DNA of 64,000 bases from Trichloromonas sp034006665 (GTDB lineage Bacteria > Desulfobacterota > Desulfuromonadia > Desulfuromonadales > Trichloromonadaceae), in contig NZ_JAVESI010000007.1 of the NCBI RefSeq assembly GCF_034006665.1, positions 1-64,000 of the forward strand, written 5' to 3'. The translations under genes and the position numbers were made by a program. This document shows, piece after piece, positions 52,869 through 62,684 of the stretch. Each line of letters opens with the position of its first letter. Within the stretch, counting starts at the first letter, position 1. The notes under the pieces are model-generated. The model did not search any database and had not been told where the DNA came from. It saw only the letters and a list, made by a program, of their open reading frames with translations.

Positions 52869-53102
52869 CGGATAATCATCCCTTTTCCGCAGGGTGTAAC
52901 CTAAGGTTTAAACCGCCTCAATACAGCACTAAATGAGCCTCTTGAAAAAATATATGCCGCTTTTTAGATATAACTAAAAAAACGGTAAAAAGCTGCAAAA
53001 AAAGGTCGGATTAATTTTTGCCTTTTCTCATTCGCCCTTGCTTCTCATTTCCAACCGCCGTTTGATTGCTACCAAACTAAGGAAAATGGAGTTCCCCTTA
53101 TT
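52869..53102. other. AT-rich intergenic region
   Basis: A 234-base region upstream of the haem-c cyclase, clearly more AT-rich than its surroundings (TTAGATATAACTAAAAAAAC and similar). It probably holds the promoter of the cyclase; no clean -35/-10 pair was fixed. No gene is seen. Confidence 0.4.
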
Positions 53103-54980
53103 TCAGAGCTTCTCCGTCGCCGCCGTGACCGGGGTATCGGTGTCCCAGGCGTGGTCGTTGAGGTTGTGGATGACGGCGCGGTCCTTGGCGAGGATCTGTT
53201 CCTGCAGGCGGATGAGTTCTCGGGCGTTGGAGATGTAGACCCCCTGATCGTGACGGTGGGGGGCGAGTTGATTCATGGCGGCTTCGTCGTATTTTATGAA
53301 ATACTGGGCGGCGCGGATGGCACTGTAGCGGCGATAGCCGAGGTTGGCCAGAACGTCCACCCCGGCGCGCAGAGAGGTGTCGAGAAACTCCCGATAGACC
53401 TGATCGGCTCCGATTTCGATGAAATCATGGGCGTCGAGGGTGCTGCCGGCGCGGGCCATGATTCTAAGGTGGGGAAAGTGCTTTTTCGCCGTCGATACCA
53501 GCGTGTCGACGGTCGCCGGGTCATCAATGGCGATAAACAGGATGCGGGCGCTGTCGGCCCCGGCCGAGTGGAGAATGTCGAGACGGGTAGCGTCGCCGTA
53601 GAAGACCTTGAAGCCCATGCGCCGCAGCAGGTCGACCTGGTCCGAGTCGTTGTCGAGAATCGTCGCCGCAACGCCGTTGGCGCGCAGGAAGCGGCCCAGG
53701 GTGCTGCCGAAGGAGCCGAAGCCGGCGATGATGATCGGATGTTCCGTGTCGATTGTATCCGCTTCGCGCTCCTCGGTGCGCCGGGTGCCGAAACGGGGGA
53801 GCACCAGTCGATCGTTGAGCAGCAGCAGGAGCGGAGTCAGGGTCATGCTTAAGGCGGTGACGGCCATCAGGGTGTCGACCCAGTTGCCGCCGGCGATTTT
53901 CAGCCGCTGGATGAAGGCGAGCAGGACGAAGGCGAACTCGCCGACCTGCGACAGGCCAAGGGCGAAGATGCTGTTCTGGTCGAAGGAGAGGCGGAAGAGA
54001 CGTCCCGCCCCGGCCAGTACCGCCGCCTTGACAATGACGATGGCAAGCACCAGGGAGAAGATGATGCCGGGGCTGTCGGCAATCAGCTGGAAGTTGATCG
54101 ACGCGCCGACGGCGATGAAGAAGAGGCCGAGGAGCAGCCCCTTGAAGGGTTCGACGTCGCTTTCCAGTTCATGGCGGAATTCGCTGTTGGCCAAAAGCAC
54201 CCCGGCGAGAAAGGCCCCCAGCGCCGGGCTCAGCCCGACCAGCTGCATCAGGTAGGCGATGGCGACGATGATGAGCAACGCGGCGGCGACGGAGAGCTCG
54301 CGGACGCTCGTTTTGGTGACGATGCGCAGGAAAGGGACAACGACATAGCGCCCGGCGACGATCACCGCGATTAGGGCGAAGAGGACTGACCCGGCTTTGA
54401 GCCAGACCGGCAGCCCCGTCAGCAGTCCCGGCGCTTCGCCGTGGGCGGCGCCGGTGGCGGACTGGAGGGCGAGGAAGGGGAGGAGGGCGAGGATTGGGAT
54501 GACGGCGACATCCTGAAAGAGAAGAACGGCGAAGGAGCTCGTCCCCGCCTAGGAATTGCCCAAGCCCTTCTCCTTGAGGGATTGCAGGACGATAGCGGTG
54601 GAGGACATGGTCAGGGCCAGGCCGCAGGCAAGCGCCCCCCGCCAGCCGAGGCCCAAGAGCAGCAGTCCGCTGCCGAGGAACAGGGTGGTCAGAGCCAGCT
54701 GCAGGGTGCCGAGGCCGAGAATCTGGGAGCGCATCCGCCAGAAATGGGCCGGCTCCAGCTCAAGGCCGATGAGAAAGAGCATCATCACCACGCCGAATTC
54801 GGCGAAGTGCATGATGTCCTGCCCCTCGCGGCCGACAAAGCCGAGGGCGAAGGGGCCGATGAGAATGCCGGCCAGCAGGTAGCCGAGGACCGAGCCCATC
54901 CCCAGGCGTTTGGCGATGGGGACGCAGATCAGGGCGGCGGCCAGGTAGACGATGGCCTGGCCCATCAACGTATCGCTCAT
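53103..54980 (-). pseudogene. kefC: KefB/KefC-like K+ efflux antiporter interrupted by one in-frame amber codon
   Basis: The frame starts at 54980 (MSDTLMGQAIVYLAAALI), runs 143 codons to a TAG at 54549-54551, and continues in the same frame to 53103, 625 codons in all, the normal size of KefC (620). Text after the stop is typical KefC: SSFAVLLFQDVAVIPIL, PFKGLLLGLFFIAVGA, EFRHELESDVEP and the KTN nucleotide domain PIIIAGFGSFGSTLGRFL. Alignment to E. coli KefC (TQMGRSAFAVLLFQD) puts the amber at a glutamine, so CAG to TAG is likely. It is either a fresh pseudogene, a sequencing error or read through by a suppressor. The ATG overlaps the kefF stop. Confidence 0.85.
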
Positions 54981-55585
54981 GGCTGCTCCTTGCGGATAAG
55001 ATCGGCGACCCAGTCGTTGAGCAGTTCCACCTTTTTGATTCCTTCAAAATCGCAGGTTTCCGCCAAGGCCGTCAACAGGCGGCGGTAACGCCCGGCGTAA
55101 TCGGCGAGCAGGGCATCGCTCAGGCGGTAGGTTCCCTGCACGGCGAAAGGCGGAAGCCAGAGCATCCGGCAGAGGCGGGTCGCCTGTTCAAGCGGCCGCA
55201 GCAGTTCCGTCAAGGTAAAATGGTTGAAGCCGTCGTGGGAGAAGCTGGCGCGGGTGCCGCCGCTGGTAATGACGTTGAAGATCACTTTGCCGGCGAGGTG
55301 GTTCCCGCCTTCGCCGTGGGCCCAGCCGTGTTCCAGCACCAGATCCATCCACTGCTTGATGATCGCCGGGGGACCGTAGAGATAGAGGGGATAGTGCCAG
55401 ACGATGATATCGTGGGCGCGCAGCAATTTCTGTTCGCGGGGTACATCGATATCGAACTGGGGATATTCCTCGTAGAGATCGTGAACGGTGACGTTTTCGA
55501 GACCGGTAAGGCCGCGCAGCAGGGCGCGGTTAGCCCGGGACTTTTCGTAACGGGGATGGGCAAAGAGAATCAGAATCTTTTTCAT
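54977..55585 (-). CDS. kefF: Glutathione-regulated K+-efflux ancillary protein (KefF/KefG-like flavoprotein)
   Basis: A 202-residue NAD(P)H-quinone-oxidoreductase-fold protein, opening MKKILILFAHPRYEKSRANR and with WHYPLYLYGPPAIIKQWMDL and FSHDGFNHFTLTELLRPLEQ, segments shared with KefF/KefG. These flavoproteins activate the Kef transporter. It overlaps the kefC start by 4 bases and the focA stop by 4, so translation is coupled. If kefC is dead, this gene has lost its partner. The start is the ATG at 55585; the open frame continues upstream over focA in another reading, which is not real. Confidence 0.88.
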   Translation of the reverse strand: MKKILILFAHPRYEKSRANRALLRGLTGLENVTVHDLYEEYPQFDIDVPREQKLLRAHDIIVWHYPLYLYGPPAIIKQWMDLVLEHGWAHGEGGNHLAGKVIFNVITSGGTRASFSHDGFNHFTLTELLRPLEQATRLCRMLWLPPFAVQGTYRLSDALLADYAGRYRRLLTALAETCDFEGIKKVELLNDWVADLIRKEQP

Positions 55586-56394
55586 GGACCGACCTTGCCG
55601 CCACGCAGATGAATGAACCAGTAGGCGAAGGCGACGAAGACCACGCCGCCGATGATGTTGCCGAGGGTGACGGGGAGCAGATTGCCGATGAAAAAATTGC
55701 CCCAGGTCAGAGAAGGGTCCGTCCCCGGGAACTCGTGGGCTAGGAGCAATCCGGTGGGGATGAAGTACATGTTGGCGATGGAGTGCTCGAAGCCGCTGGC
55801 GACGAAGGCCATGATCGGACCAAAACAGGCGAGCATCTTGCCGGGGATGTCGCGGGCCGCTGTCGCCATGAAGACCGCCAGGCAGACCAGCCAGTTGCAG
55901 AGGATCCCCCGGACCAGGGCGACGTCGAAGGGGAGCTGGGTTTTGGCTGTGGCGATGGCGATGGCCTGTTCGGCGATGAGCGGCGCCTGCCAGAGGTTGG
56001 AGCGATACATCAGCCAGGCGAAGAAGAGCGAACCGACGAAGTTGCCGAGCAGCACGACGGTCCAGTTCTCCAGCAGTTTTCCCCAGGTGATTTCCCCCAG
56101 CAGGGCGGTTTTGGTGAGCAGGCTGTTGCCGGTGAAGAGTTCCGCCCCGCAGATCACCACCAGCATCAGCCCCAGGGAAAAGACGCTGCCGGCAAGCAGG
56201 CGCGAGACGCCTTGGCCGAGTTTCTCGGCCGTTCCGGCGCCGACCACCGTTGCCAGTTCGGCGCCGAAGGCGATGTAGAAACCGGCCAGCAGGCTGAGGA
56301 CGACGGTCCGGGAGAGGGGCTGAACGGCCACCCGCTTGCCGTTCTCCATGATCGTCCGCACCGTTTCGGCGGGGGTGAGGAAGTTTTTGTCCAT
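55582..56394 (-). CDS. Formate/nitrite transporter family protein (FocA/NirC-like)
   Basis: A 270-residue channel of six membrane helices. Segments typical of the FNT family include LLAGFYIAFGAELATVVG, FTGNSLLTKTALL, RGILCNWLVCLAVFMATAA and SGFEHSIANMYFIPTGLLLA. It moves formate, nitrite or a similar anion. It is the second gene of the minus-strand cluster aminotransferase-focA-kefF-kefC, a loose operon with 4-base overlaps. Which anion is carried cannot be told from sequence. Confidence 0.92.
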   Translation of the reverse strand: MDKNFLTPAETVRTIMENGKRVAVQPLSRTVVLSLLAGFYIAFGAELATVVGAGTAEKLGQGVSRLLAGSVFSLGLMLVVICGAELFTGNSLLTKTALLGEITWGKLLENWTVVLLGNFVGSLFFAWLMYRSNLWQAPLIAEQAIAIATAKTQLPFDVALVRGILCNWLVCLAVFMATAARDIPGKMLACFGPIMAFVASGFEHSIANMYFIPTGLLLAHEFPGTDPSLTWGNFFIGNLLPVTLGNIIGGVVFVAFAYWFIHLRGGKVGP

Positions 56395-56400
56395 CCGAAT

Positions 56401-57588
56401 TTACAGCCCCACGTCCTTGGCCAGCTTCTCCCACGCAGGCAAGCTGCGCTCGATGATCCCCTGATCAATACAATAGGCGATGCGGAAGAAGCCGGGGGCG
56501 CCGAAGCCGACGCCGGGAACGAGCAGGATGTTGTGCTTTTGCGCCTGGGTGACGAATTCGACGTCGTCGGCCAGCGGCGATTTGGGAAAGAGGTAGAAAG
56601 CGCCGCCCGGCTTGACCATGGTAAAGCCCAGGGTGGTCAGGTTGTCGTAGAGCAGGTCGCGCTTGCGCTGGTATTCGTCGATGTCGACGCTTTCCCGCTG
56701 GATGTTAGTGACCAGACGTTGCATCAGGGCCGGGGCGTTGACGAAGCCGAGCACCCGGTTGCAGAAGACCGCCCCTTCCATGAAGAGTTCGACCTCATCC
56801 ATGGCCGGGTTGGCCGCCAAGTAGCCGATGCGCTCGCCGGGCAGGGCCAGATCCTTGGAATGGGAGGTGACGATGATCGAATTTTTCACGCAGCCGAAGA
56901 TGCCGGGAACCTTTTGGCCGTCGTAGGCGATGCGGGCGTAGGGTTCGTCGGAGATGACGTAAAGCGTCCGGTCCAACTCCTTTTCCTTGCGGGCCAGCAG
57001 GTCACCCAAGGCCTTGAGGTCGGCTTCGGGGTAGATGACGCCGGTGGGGTTGTTGGGGTTGTTGACGATGAGTGCCCGGGTCTGCGGACCGATGGCCGCT
57101 TCGATGGCGTTGAGGTCGAGATGGAAGGTTTCCCGGTCGGTCCAGGCCTCTTTCGGTACGCCGCCGTGGTTGTCGATGTAGAACTTGTATTCGACGAAAT
57201 AGGGGGCGAGGATGATGACTTCCTCGCCGGGATTGAGGATGGTCTTGAGGACTACGTTGAGAGCGCCGCCGGCGCCGCAGGTCATGACCACTTGGGCGGC
57301 CGTCACCGGTAGCGGTGACTTGTCGGAAAGGACCGCGGCGACGGCGGCCCGGGTCTCTTCGTAACCGGCATTGTTCATGTAACGGTGCATGCCCGGCAGG
57401 GGATGGTTGGCCAACTCGCGTAACTGGTCGCGGAAGGCTTGCGGCGGTTCCACCGAGGGGTTGCCGATAGTGAAGTCGAAGACGTTTTCGGCGCCGTGCA
57501 GCTTGCTCAGGCGTGCGCCTTCCTCGAACATTTTGCGGATCCACGACGAGCGCTCGATGGCGCTCTGGATTTTGGCGGCGATGGTCAT
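56401..57588 (-). CDS. PLP-dependent class I/II aminotransferase
   Basis: A 395-residue aminotransferase. The PLP lysine is in TSHSKDLALPGERIGYLA, and NNPNNPTGVIYPEADLKAL and ISDEPYARIAYDG are standard fold type I motifs. It belongs to the aspartate-aminotransferase-like group common in deltaproteobacteria; the substrate is not certain. Of two nearby ATGs I use the second (57588), which has TTGGAG at 7 bases; the first lies too close to it. It is divergent from pheA, which is suggestive of a role in aromatic amino acid synthesis. Confidence 0.88.
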   Translation of the reverse strand: MTIAAKIQSAIERSSWIRKMFEEGARLSKLHGAENVFDFTIGNPSVEPPQAFRDQLRELANHPLPGMHRYMNNAGYEETRAAVAAVLSDKSPLPVTAAQVVMTCGAGGALNVVLKTILNPGEEVIILAPYFVEYKFYIDNHGGVPKEAWTDRETFHLDLNAIEAAIGPQTRALIVNNPNNPTGVIYPEADLKALGDLLARKEKELDRTLYVISDEPYARIAYDGQKVPGIFGCVKNSIIVTSHSKDLALPGERIGYLAANPAMDEVELFMEGAVFCNRVLGFVNAPALMQRLVTNIQRESVDIDEYQRKRDLLYDNLTTLGFTMVKPGGAFYLFPKSPLADDVEFVTQAQKHNILLVPGVGFGAPGFFRIAYCIDQGIIERSLPAWEKLAKDVGL

Positions 57589-57784
57589 GGTCATTCTCCA
57601 AAGAGTGATTTTAATATAATGGATCAGGGAGTTTAACCGGCCGTCGCGAAGTGGTCAAGAATTAACCGGATCCGGGCTTTGTCCCTCTTTCCGTCGGGCG
57701 GCGAGCCGGCTTTTCCGTTGCTTTTTGCCTGACGATCAGCTAAGTTTTTCGTCCATTTACTCTTCGGGAAAGGACCTAACGGGC

Positions 57785-58858
57785 ATGACGGCCGACAATC
57801 TCTCCGAATTGCGTCAGGCGATTGACGATATCGATGACCGGATTCTCGATCTGCTCAACCGGCGGGCCTCCGTGGTCATCGAGGTGGGCAAGGCCAAGGC
57901 CGGCCAGAGCAAGGATTTCTACGTCCCCAGCCGGGAGCGGGCGATCTACGAACGGCTGACCGCCGCCAATCCCGGCCCCTTTCCTTCCGAAGCCATCCGC
58001 AAGGTCTTCCGCGAGATCATCTCCGCATCTCTCTCCCTTGAGCAGCCGATGAAGGTCGCCTTTCTCGGACCCCAGGGGACTTTCACCCATGCCGCCGCCA
58101 TGCAGCAGTTCGGTTTTTCCGCCCAGCTCATGCCGCAGAAGAGCATCCCGGCGATCTTCGAGGAGGTGGCTCGGGGGCGGGCGCCCTATGGGGTGGTACC
58201 GGTGGAGAACTCCACCGAGGGGGTGGTTTCCCATACCCTCGATATGTTCATGGAGTCGGATCTGAAGATCAATGCCGAGATCATGCTCGGCATCTCCCAT
58301 TTCCTCATGTCCCGTAGCGGACGCATGACCGACATCAAGAAGGTCGTTTCCCATCCCCAGCCCCTGGCTCAATGTCGCAAGTGGCTGGAGGAAAACCTGC
58401 CTCACGTGCCCTTGGTCGATGTCGGCAGCACGGCCCTGGCGGCGCAGATGGCGCTGGAAGATGAAAGCTTCGGCGCCATTGCCAGTGAAATGGCGGCGAC
58501 CCTTTACGGCTTGCAGGTGGTGAAGGAACGCATCGAGGATAATCCCAACAACTTCACCCGCTTTCTGGTGATTGGCCGGAACACCCCGGAACGCAGCGGC
58601 CGGGACAAGACCTCGCTGATGTTCAGCATCAAAGACCAGCCGGGGATTCTCTACCGGATGCTGGAACCTTTCAGCAAACGGGAGATCAATCTCTCCAAGA
58701 TCGAGAGCCGGCCGATGAAGAAGAAGGCCTGGGAATACATCTTCTTTCTCGATCTCGAAGGGCACATCGACGACGAGCCGATCAGGGCTGCCGTTAACGA
58801 GCTCAAGGATTATTGCCAATTTCTCAAGGTGCTCGGTTCCTATCCTCGCGCCCGCTGA
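57785..58858 (+). CDS. pheA: Bifunctional chorismate mutase/prephenate dehydratase
   Basis: A 357-residue enzyme making phenylpyruvate from chorismate. The chorismate mutase domain (about 1-85) has LRQAIDDIDDRILDLLNRRA and EVGKAKAGQ; the prephenate dehydratase domain (about 90-270) has VAFLGPQGTFTHAAAMQ, YGVVPVENSTEGVV and NNFTRFLVIG; an ACT domain with MFSIKDQPGILYRML and KIESRPMKKKAWEYIFF, the phenylalanine-binding ESRP motif, closes it. The ATG at 57785 follows AAAGGA. First gene of a run of six. Confidence 0.95.
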   Translation: MTADNLSELRQAIDDIDDRILDLLNRRASVVIEVGKAKAGQSKDFYVPSRERAIYERLTAANPGPFPSEAIRKVFREIISASLSLEQPMKVAFLGPQGTFTHAAAMQQFGFSAQLMPQKSIPAIFEEVARGRAPYGVVPVENSTEGVVSHTLDMFMESDLKINAEIMLGISHFLMSRSGRMTDIKKVVSHPQPLAQCRKWLEENLPHVPLVDVGSTALAAQMALEDESFGAIASEMAATLYGLQVVKERIEDNPNNFTRFLVIGRNTPERSGRDKTSLMFSIKDQPGILYRMLEPFSKREINLSKIESRPMKKKAWEYIFFLDLEGHIDDEPIRAAVNELKDYCQFLKVLGSYPRAR

Positions 58859-58891
58859 ATTCCGGACTTTGGACAAACGGACGGATTGCCG

Positions 58892-59761
58892 ATGAATAAT
58901 TGTTTGGTGCCGCGTCTGGCGGTGATTGGAGTCGGGCTGATCGGTGGCTCTCTGGCCTTGGCCCTCAAGGCGGCCGGAGCCGTCAGGGAGGTGGTCGGCA
59001 TCGGTCGCGGCCGGGTCAATCTGGACAAGGCTCTGGAACTGGGGGTGATTGATCGCGCTACCCAGGATATCGCCGCAGGGGTGCGCGATGCCGATCTGGT
59101 CTTTCTCGCCACCCCGGTGCTCAGCCTGACCGATGTCGCGGCAAGCGCCGCGGCGCACATGAAGCCGGGGGCGATCCTCACCGACGGCGGCAGCGTCAAG
59201 GCCTGGGTGGCGCGGGCCATCGAACCGCTGCTGCCCGAGGGTGTCCACTTCGTTGCCGGCCATCCCATCGCCGGTACCGAGAAGAGCGGGGCCGAGGCCG
59301 CTTTCGCCACACTCTTCCAGGGCCGGCGCTGCATCCTCACGCCCACGGCCCATACCGATGTCGGCGCTCTCGATCTGGTGCGCCGGGTCTGGGAGGTGGC
59401 CGGCAGCGAGGTCGTGCTGATGGATGTGGAAAAGCACGACCGCATTCTCGCCGCCATCAGTCATCTGCCGCATATGGTCGCCTACTCCCTGGTCAACGCC
59501 GTCGGTTCCTATGACCGCTACGAGGAGAATATCCTCGAATATTCCGCCGGCGGCTTTCGCGACTTTACCCGCATCGCCTCCTCCGATCCGACCATGTGGC
59601 GGGATATCGCCCTGACCAATCGCGACGCCCTGCTGGAAATGATGGAGCGCTGCGAAGCCTTTTTCTCCGAACTGAAAGAGGATGTTCGCAGGGGGGAGAC
59701 GGACAAGCTCTACGAATTTTTCCTGCGCTCGAAGGAGCTGCGGGATGCCATCGTTAAATGA
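58892..59761 (+). CDS. tyrA: Prephenate dehydrogenase
   Basis: A 289-residue NAD-dependent enzyme giving 4-hydroxyphenylpyruvate for tyrosine. The Rossmann motif is VIGVGLIGGSLALALK, followed by LTDGGSVKAWVARAI, FVAGHPIAGTEKSG and SHLPHMVAYSLVNAVG. It is a stand-alone enzyme without chorismate mutase or ACT domains. An upstream TTG at 58886 would add two residues. Its stop is 14 bases ahead of the aroA start chosen here. Confidence 0.94.
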   Translation: MNNCLVPRLAVIGVGLIGGSLALALKAAGAVREVVGIGRGRVNLDKALELGVIDRATQDIAAGVRDADLVFLATPVLSLTDVAASAAAHMKPGAILTDGGSVKAWVARAIEPLLPEGVHFVAGHPIAGTEKSGAEAAFATLFQGRRCILTPTAHTDVGALDLVRRVWEVAGSEVVLMDVEKHDRILAAISHLPHMVAYSLVNAVGSYDRYEENILEYSAGGFRDFTRIASSDPTMWRDIALTNRDALLEMMERCEAFFSELKEDVRRGETDKLYEFFLRSKELRDAIVK

Positions 59762-59775
59762 CGGAGAGCACCCTC

Positions 59776-61068
59776 ATGAACGAAACCCGAACCGTTGTCC
59801 CGGCGAGATCATTGCATGGGGAGATCACCGTTCCCGGCGACAAATCCATTTCCCACCGTTCCATCATGCTCGGCTCCTTGGCCCAGGGCACGACCCGTGT
59901 GCACGGGTTTCTTCATGGCGAGGACAATCACGCTACCCTCAAGGCCTTCCGCGCCATGGGCGTGACGATCGAAGAACTTGCCGACGGTGATCTACGCATC
60001 GAAGGGAAAGGGCTGCACGGCCTCACCGAGCCGGGCGACGTGATCGACTGCGGCAACTCGGGGACGACCATCCGCCTGATGACCGGCCTGCTTGCAGGCC
60101 AGACCTTCTTTTCGGTGCTGACCGGCGACCGCTATCTGCGCAAGAGGCCGATGAAGCGGGTGCTGAATCCTCTGTCCACCATGGGCGCGCAAATCTGGGG
60201 GCGAGGCGGCGGCGATCTGGCACCGCTGGCCATCCTCGGCGGGCCGCTCAAGGGGACGGAATACAACTCGCCCATTTCCAGCGCCCAAGTCAAATCGGCC
60301 CTGCTGCTGGCTGGGCTCTACGCCGACGGCCCGACCACGGTGCGGGAACCGCACCTCTCCCGGGATCACAGCGAACGGATGCTGCGCTATTTCGGCGCCG
60401 ATGTGCGTCCCTTCGCCGGGGGCGTCACCGTTTTCCCCCAGCCGAAATTGGAAGGGCGCGAGGTTTGCGTTCCCGGCGATATCTCCTCGGCGGCTTTCTT
60501 TATGGTCGCGGCGCTCATTGTCCCTGGCGCCGAATTGTTGATCCGCAACGTCGGGGTCAACCCGACCCGTAGCGGGGTTATCGACATTCTGCAGGCCATG
60601 GGCGGTTCTATTGAACTGCTCAATTCCCGCGAGCTTTCCGGCGAGCCGGTGGCCGATCTGCTGGTGCACGGCAGTCGCCTCAAAGGGATCGAGATCGGCG
60701 GCGCCGTGGTTCCCCGCGCCATCGACGAGTTTCCGGTGATCAGCGTCGCCGCCTGTTTCGCCGAAGGAACCACCACCATCCGCGATGCGAAAGAGCTGCG
60801 GGTCAAGGAGACCGACCGCATTGCCGCCATGGTCGAAGAGCTGACCACGCTTGGCGGCCGGGTCGAAGCCTGCGAGGACGGCATGGTCATCGGCGGGGTC
60901 GAAAGTCTGACCGGCGGTACGGTGAAGTCCCACGGCGACCATCGCATCGCTATGAGCTTGGCCATTGCCGCTCTGCGTGCCCGCAACGAGGTGACCATCG
61001 TGGATACGGCCTGCACGGCGACCTCGTTCCCCGATTTCTGGCCGTTGCTCGCGGCGATTCGTGTCTGA
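59776..61068 (+). CDS. aroA: 3-phosphoshikimate 1-carboxyvinyltransferase (EPSP synthase)
   Basis: A 430-residue enzyme joining PEP and shikimate-3-phosphate. Diagnostic segments are VPGDKSISHRSIMLGSLAQG, DCGNSGTTIRLMTGLLAG and RDAKELRVKETDRIAAMVEE, and the C-terminal KSHGDHRIAMSLAIAALRA. The start at 59776 (MNETRTVVPARS) has GGAGAG upstream; an ATG at 59758, overlapping the tyrA stop, is an alternative. The last 8 bases reach past the earliest possible cmk start. Confidence 0.95.
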   Translation: MNETRTVVPARSLHGEITVPGDKSISHRSIMLGSLAQGTTRVHGFLHGEDNHATLKAFRAMGVTIEELADGDLRIEGKGLHGLTEPGDVIDCGNSGTTIRLMTGLLAGQTFFSVLTGDRYLRKRPMKRVLNPLSTMGAQIWGRGGGDLAPLAILGGPLKGTEYNSPISSAQVKSALLLAGLYADGPTTVREPHLSRDHSERMLRYFGADVRPFAGGVTVFPQPKLEGREVCVPGDISSAAFFMVAALIVPGAELLIRNVGVNPTRSGVIDILQAMGGSIELLNSRELSGEPVADLLVHGSRLKGIEIGGAVVPRAIDEFPVISVAACFAEGTTTIRDAKELRVKETDRIAAMVEELTTLGGRVEACEDGMVIGGVESLTGGTVKSHGDHRIAMSLAIAALRARNEVTIVDTACTATSFPDFWPLLAAIRV

Positions 61069-61090
61069 TTCCGTCTTTTGGGAGGGTGGA

Positions 61091-61789
61091 TTGCAACCTG
61101 AACTGATCATCGCCATCGACGGGCCCTCCGGGGCCGGAAAGAGTACCCTGAGCAAACTGCTGGCCCGTGAACTGGGCTATGTCAATATCGATACCGGGGC
61201 CATGTACCGGAGCGTGGCCCTGGCGGCGAAGCGTCGCGGGATCGACCCCATCGATGAAAAGGCCCTTGCCGGGCTGGTTCGCTCCGTGAGGATCCAATTT
61301 CTGCGCGCGTCGGAAGGGGAGCGGGTTCTGCTTGACGGCGAGGATGTTTCCGGGGTTATCCGCACGCCCGAGGTCAGTCTGCTGACTTCCCGGGTTTCCG
61401 CCTGCGCCGGCGTTCGCCGGGCCATGGTCGATTTGCAGCGGGAGTTGGGGACGCGTGGTGGAGTCGTGCTTGAAGGGCGGGATATCGGCACCGTGGTCTT
61501 TCCCCGGGCCGACGTCAAGTTCTTCCTCAGTGCTTCGGCCACGGAACGGGGGCGGCGGCGCTATGAGGAATTGCGCGCCAAGGGGTTGATGGTTGAGTTG
61601 GAGCAGACCATCGCCGACGTCGAGGCGCGGGACGCGGCGGACAGTGCCCGGGAATGCGCCCCCCTGGTTCAGGCCGAGGATGCCCTGGTCATTGACTCCA
61701 CGGCCCTGAGCATCGAGGAGGTTCTCCAGGCCATGCTCAGGGAAGTGCGGCGGAAAAAAGAATCTTCCCATCCGGAGAGCGCGGCGTGA
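61091..61789 (+). CDS. cmk: Cytidylate kinase
   Basis: A 232-residue kinase phosphorylating CMP and dCMP. The P-loop is IAIDGPSGAGKSTLSKLLA, and VNIDTGAMYRSVALAAKR and EGRDIGTVVFPRADVKFFL are characteristic. I use the TTG at 61091, placed 5 bases after GGAGG; a GTG at 61061 overlapping aroA would add 10 residues outside the family. Followed by ispH with a 4-base overlap (GTGA). Confidence 0.94.
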   Translation: MQPELIIAIDGPSGAGKSTLSKLLARELGYVNIDTGAMYRSVALAAKRRGIDPIDEKALAGLVRSVRIQFLRASEGERVLLDGEDVSGVIRTPEVSLLTSRVSACAGVRRAMVDLQRELGTRGGVVLEGRDIGTVVFPRADVKFFLSASATERGRRRYEELRAKGLMVELEQTIADVEARDAADSARECAPLVQAEDALVIDSTALSIEEVLQAMLREVRRKKESSHPESAA

Positions 61790-62631
61790 AGATTGTTCTT
61801 GGAGAGAGCGCCGGTTTTTGTTTCGGGGTCAAGCGCGCTACCCGCATGGCCTTCGCCGCTACCGAGGAGCATCAGGGGGAACGCATCTGCTCCCTGGGGC
61901 CGATCATCCATTCGCCGCAGCTGGTCAAGCGCCTGGAAGAACAGGGGGTCGAGGTGGTCAGGCGGGTTGCGGACATCTCGGGCGGGGTGGTGATCATCCG
62001 CTCCCACGGTGTGACCGCCGAAGAGATGGAGGAGATTGAAGACCGCCGTCTGGCGGTGGTCGACGCCACCTGCCCTTTTGTAAAAAAAGCTCAGGAATAC
62101 GCAGGGTTGCTTAGCGATCAGGGCTATGCCCTGGTGCTGGTGGGGGAGCGGGAGCATCCTGAGGTGCGGGGAATCGTCTCCTACGCCCGCGATGGCGAGG
62201 TCTATGTGGTCTCCGGACGGCGCGAGGCGGAGGAGGTGCCGGCCCGTAAACGGATCGGCGTGGTTGCCCAGACCACTCAGTCCTACGCTAATCTGCGCGA
62301 AGTTATCGATGTCTGCCTCGGCAAGAGCCAGGAGTTGCGAGTCTACAATACCATCTGCGACGCGACTTCGGTTCGCCAGAACGAAGCGCGGGCCATCGCC
62401 GGACAGGTTGACTTGATGCTGGTCATCGGCGGCTTCAATAGCGCCAACACCACTCGCCTGGCGCAGATCTGCCGGGAACTCCAGCCCAATACCCATCATA
62501 TCGAGACCGCCGATGAGATCGCGCCCGAGTGGTTTGCCGGTGTGTCTTCCGTGGGGATTACCGCCGGCGCTTCGACGCCGCAATGGATCATCGACGAGGT
62601 GGTGGAAAAAGCTTCCGCGGCGGGCCACTAA
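61786..62631 (+). CDS. ispH: 4-hydroxy-3-methylbut-2-enyl diphosphate reductase
   Basis: A 281-residue [4Fe-4S] enzyme, the last step of the MEP isoprenoid pathway. The three cluster cysteines are in AGFCFGVKRAT (12), VDATCPFVKKAQ and NTICDATSVRQNEA; the conserved IRSHGV is also present. Length is normal. GTG start overlapping the cmk stop. rpsA follows, a neighbourhood that in several phyla is further tightened to an IspH-S1 fusion. Confidence 0.95.
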   Translation: MKIVLGESAGFCFGVKRATRMAFAATEEHQGERICSLGPIIHSPQLVKRLEEQGVEVVRRVADISGGVVIIRSHGVTAEEMEEIEDRRLAVVDATCPFVKKAQEYAGLLSDQGYALVLVGEREHPEVRGIVSYARDGEVYVVSGRREAEEVPARKRIGVVAQTTQSYANLREVIDVCLGKSQELRVYNTICDATSVRQNEARAIAGQVDLMLVIGGFNSANTTRLAQICRELQPNTHHIETADEIAPEWFAGVSSVGITAGASTPQWIIDEVVEKASAAGH

Positions 62632-62648
62632 AAAAACGATAAAAGGGT

Positions 62649-62677
62649 TTGTTTTTTAAGAAACTTTATGTTATGGT
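62649..62677 (+). promoter_or_regulatory. Possible rpsA promoter
   Basis: TTGTTT (62649-62654), 17 bases, TATGGT (62672-62677). It lies in the 117-base ispH-rpsA gap, within an AT-rich stretch, and would start transcription just before the paired hairpins at 62685. Confidence 0.45.
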
Positions 62678-62684
62678 CCGCTCC

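Noticed and set aside
54549..54551. Amber codon in kefC read as pyrrolysine
   Set aside because: Pyrrolysine is limited to few proteins and organisms, the site aligns with a glutamine, and nothing in the window suggests the pyl genes.
54977..56434. Long minus-strand frame extending kefF upstream through focA
   Set aside because: The upstream part is an out-of-frame reading of focA; kefF begins at its own ATG at 55585.
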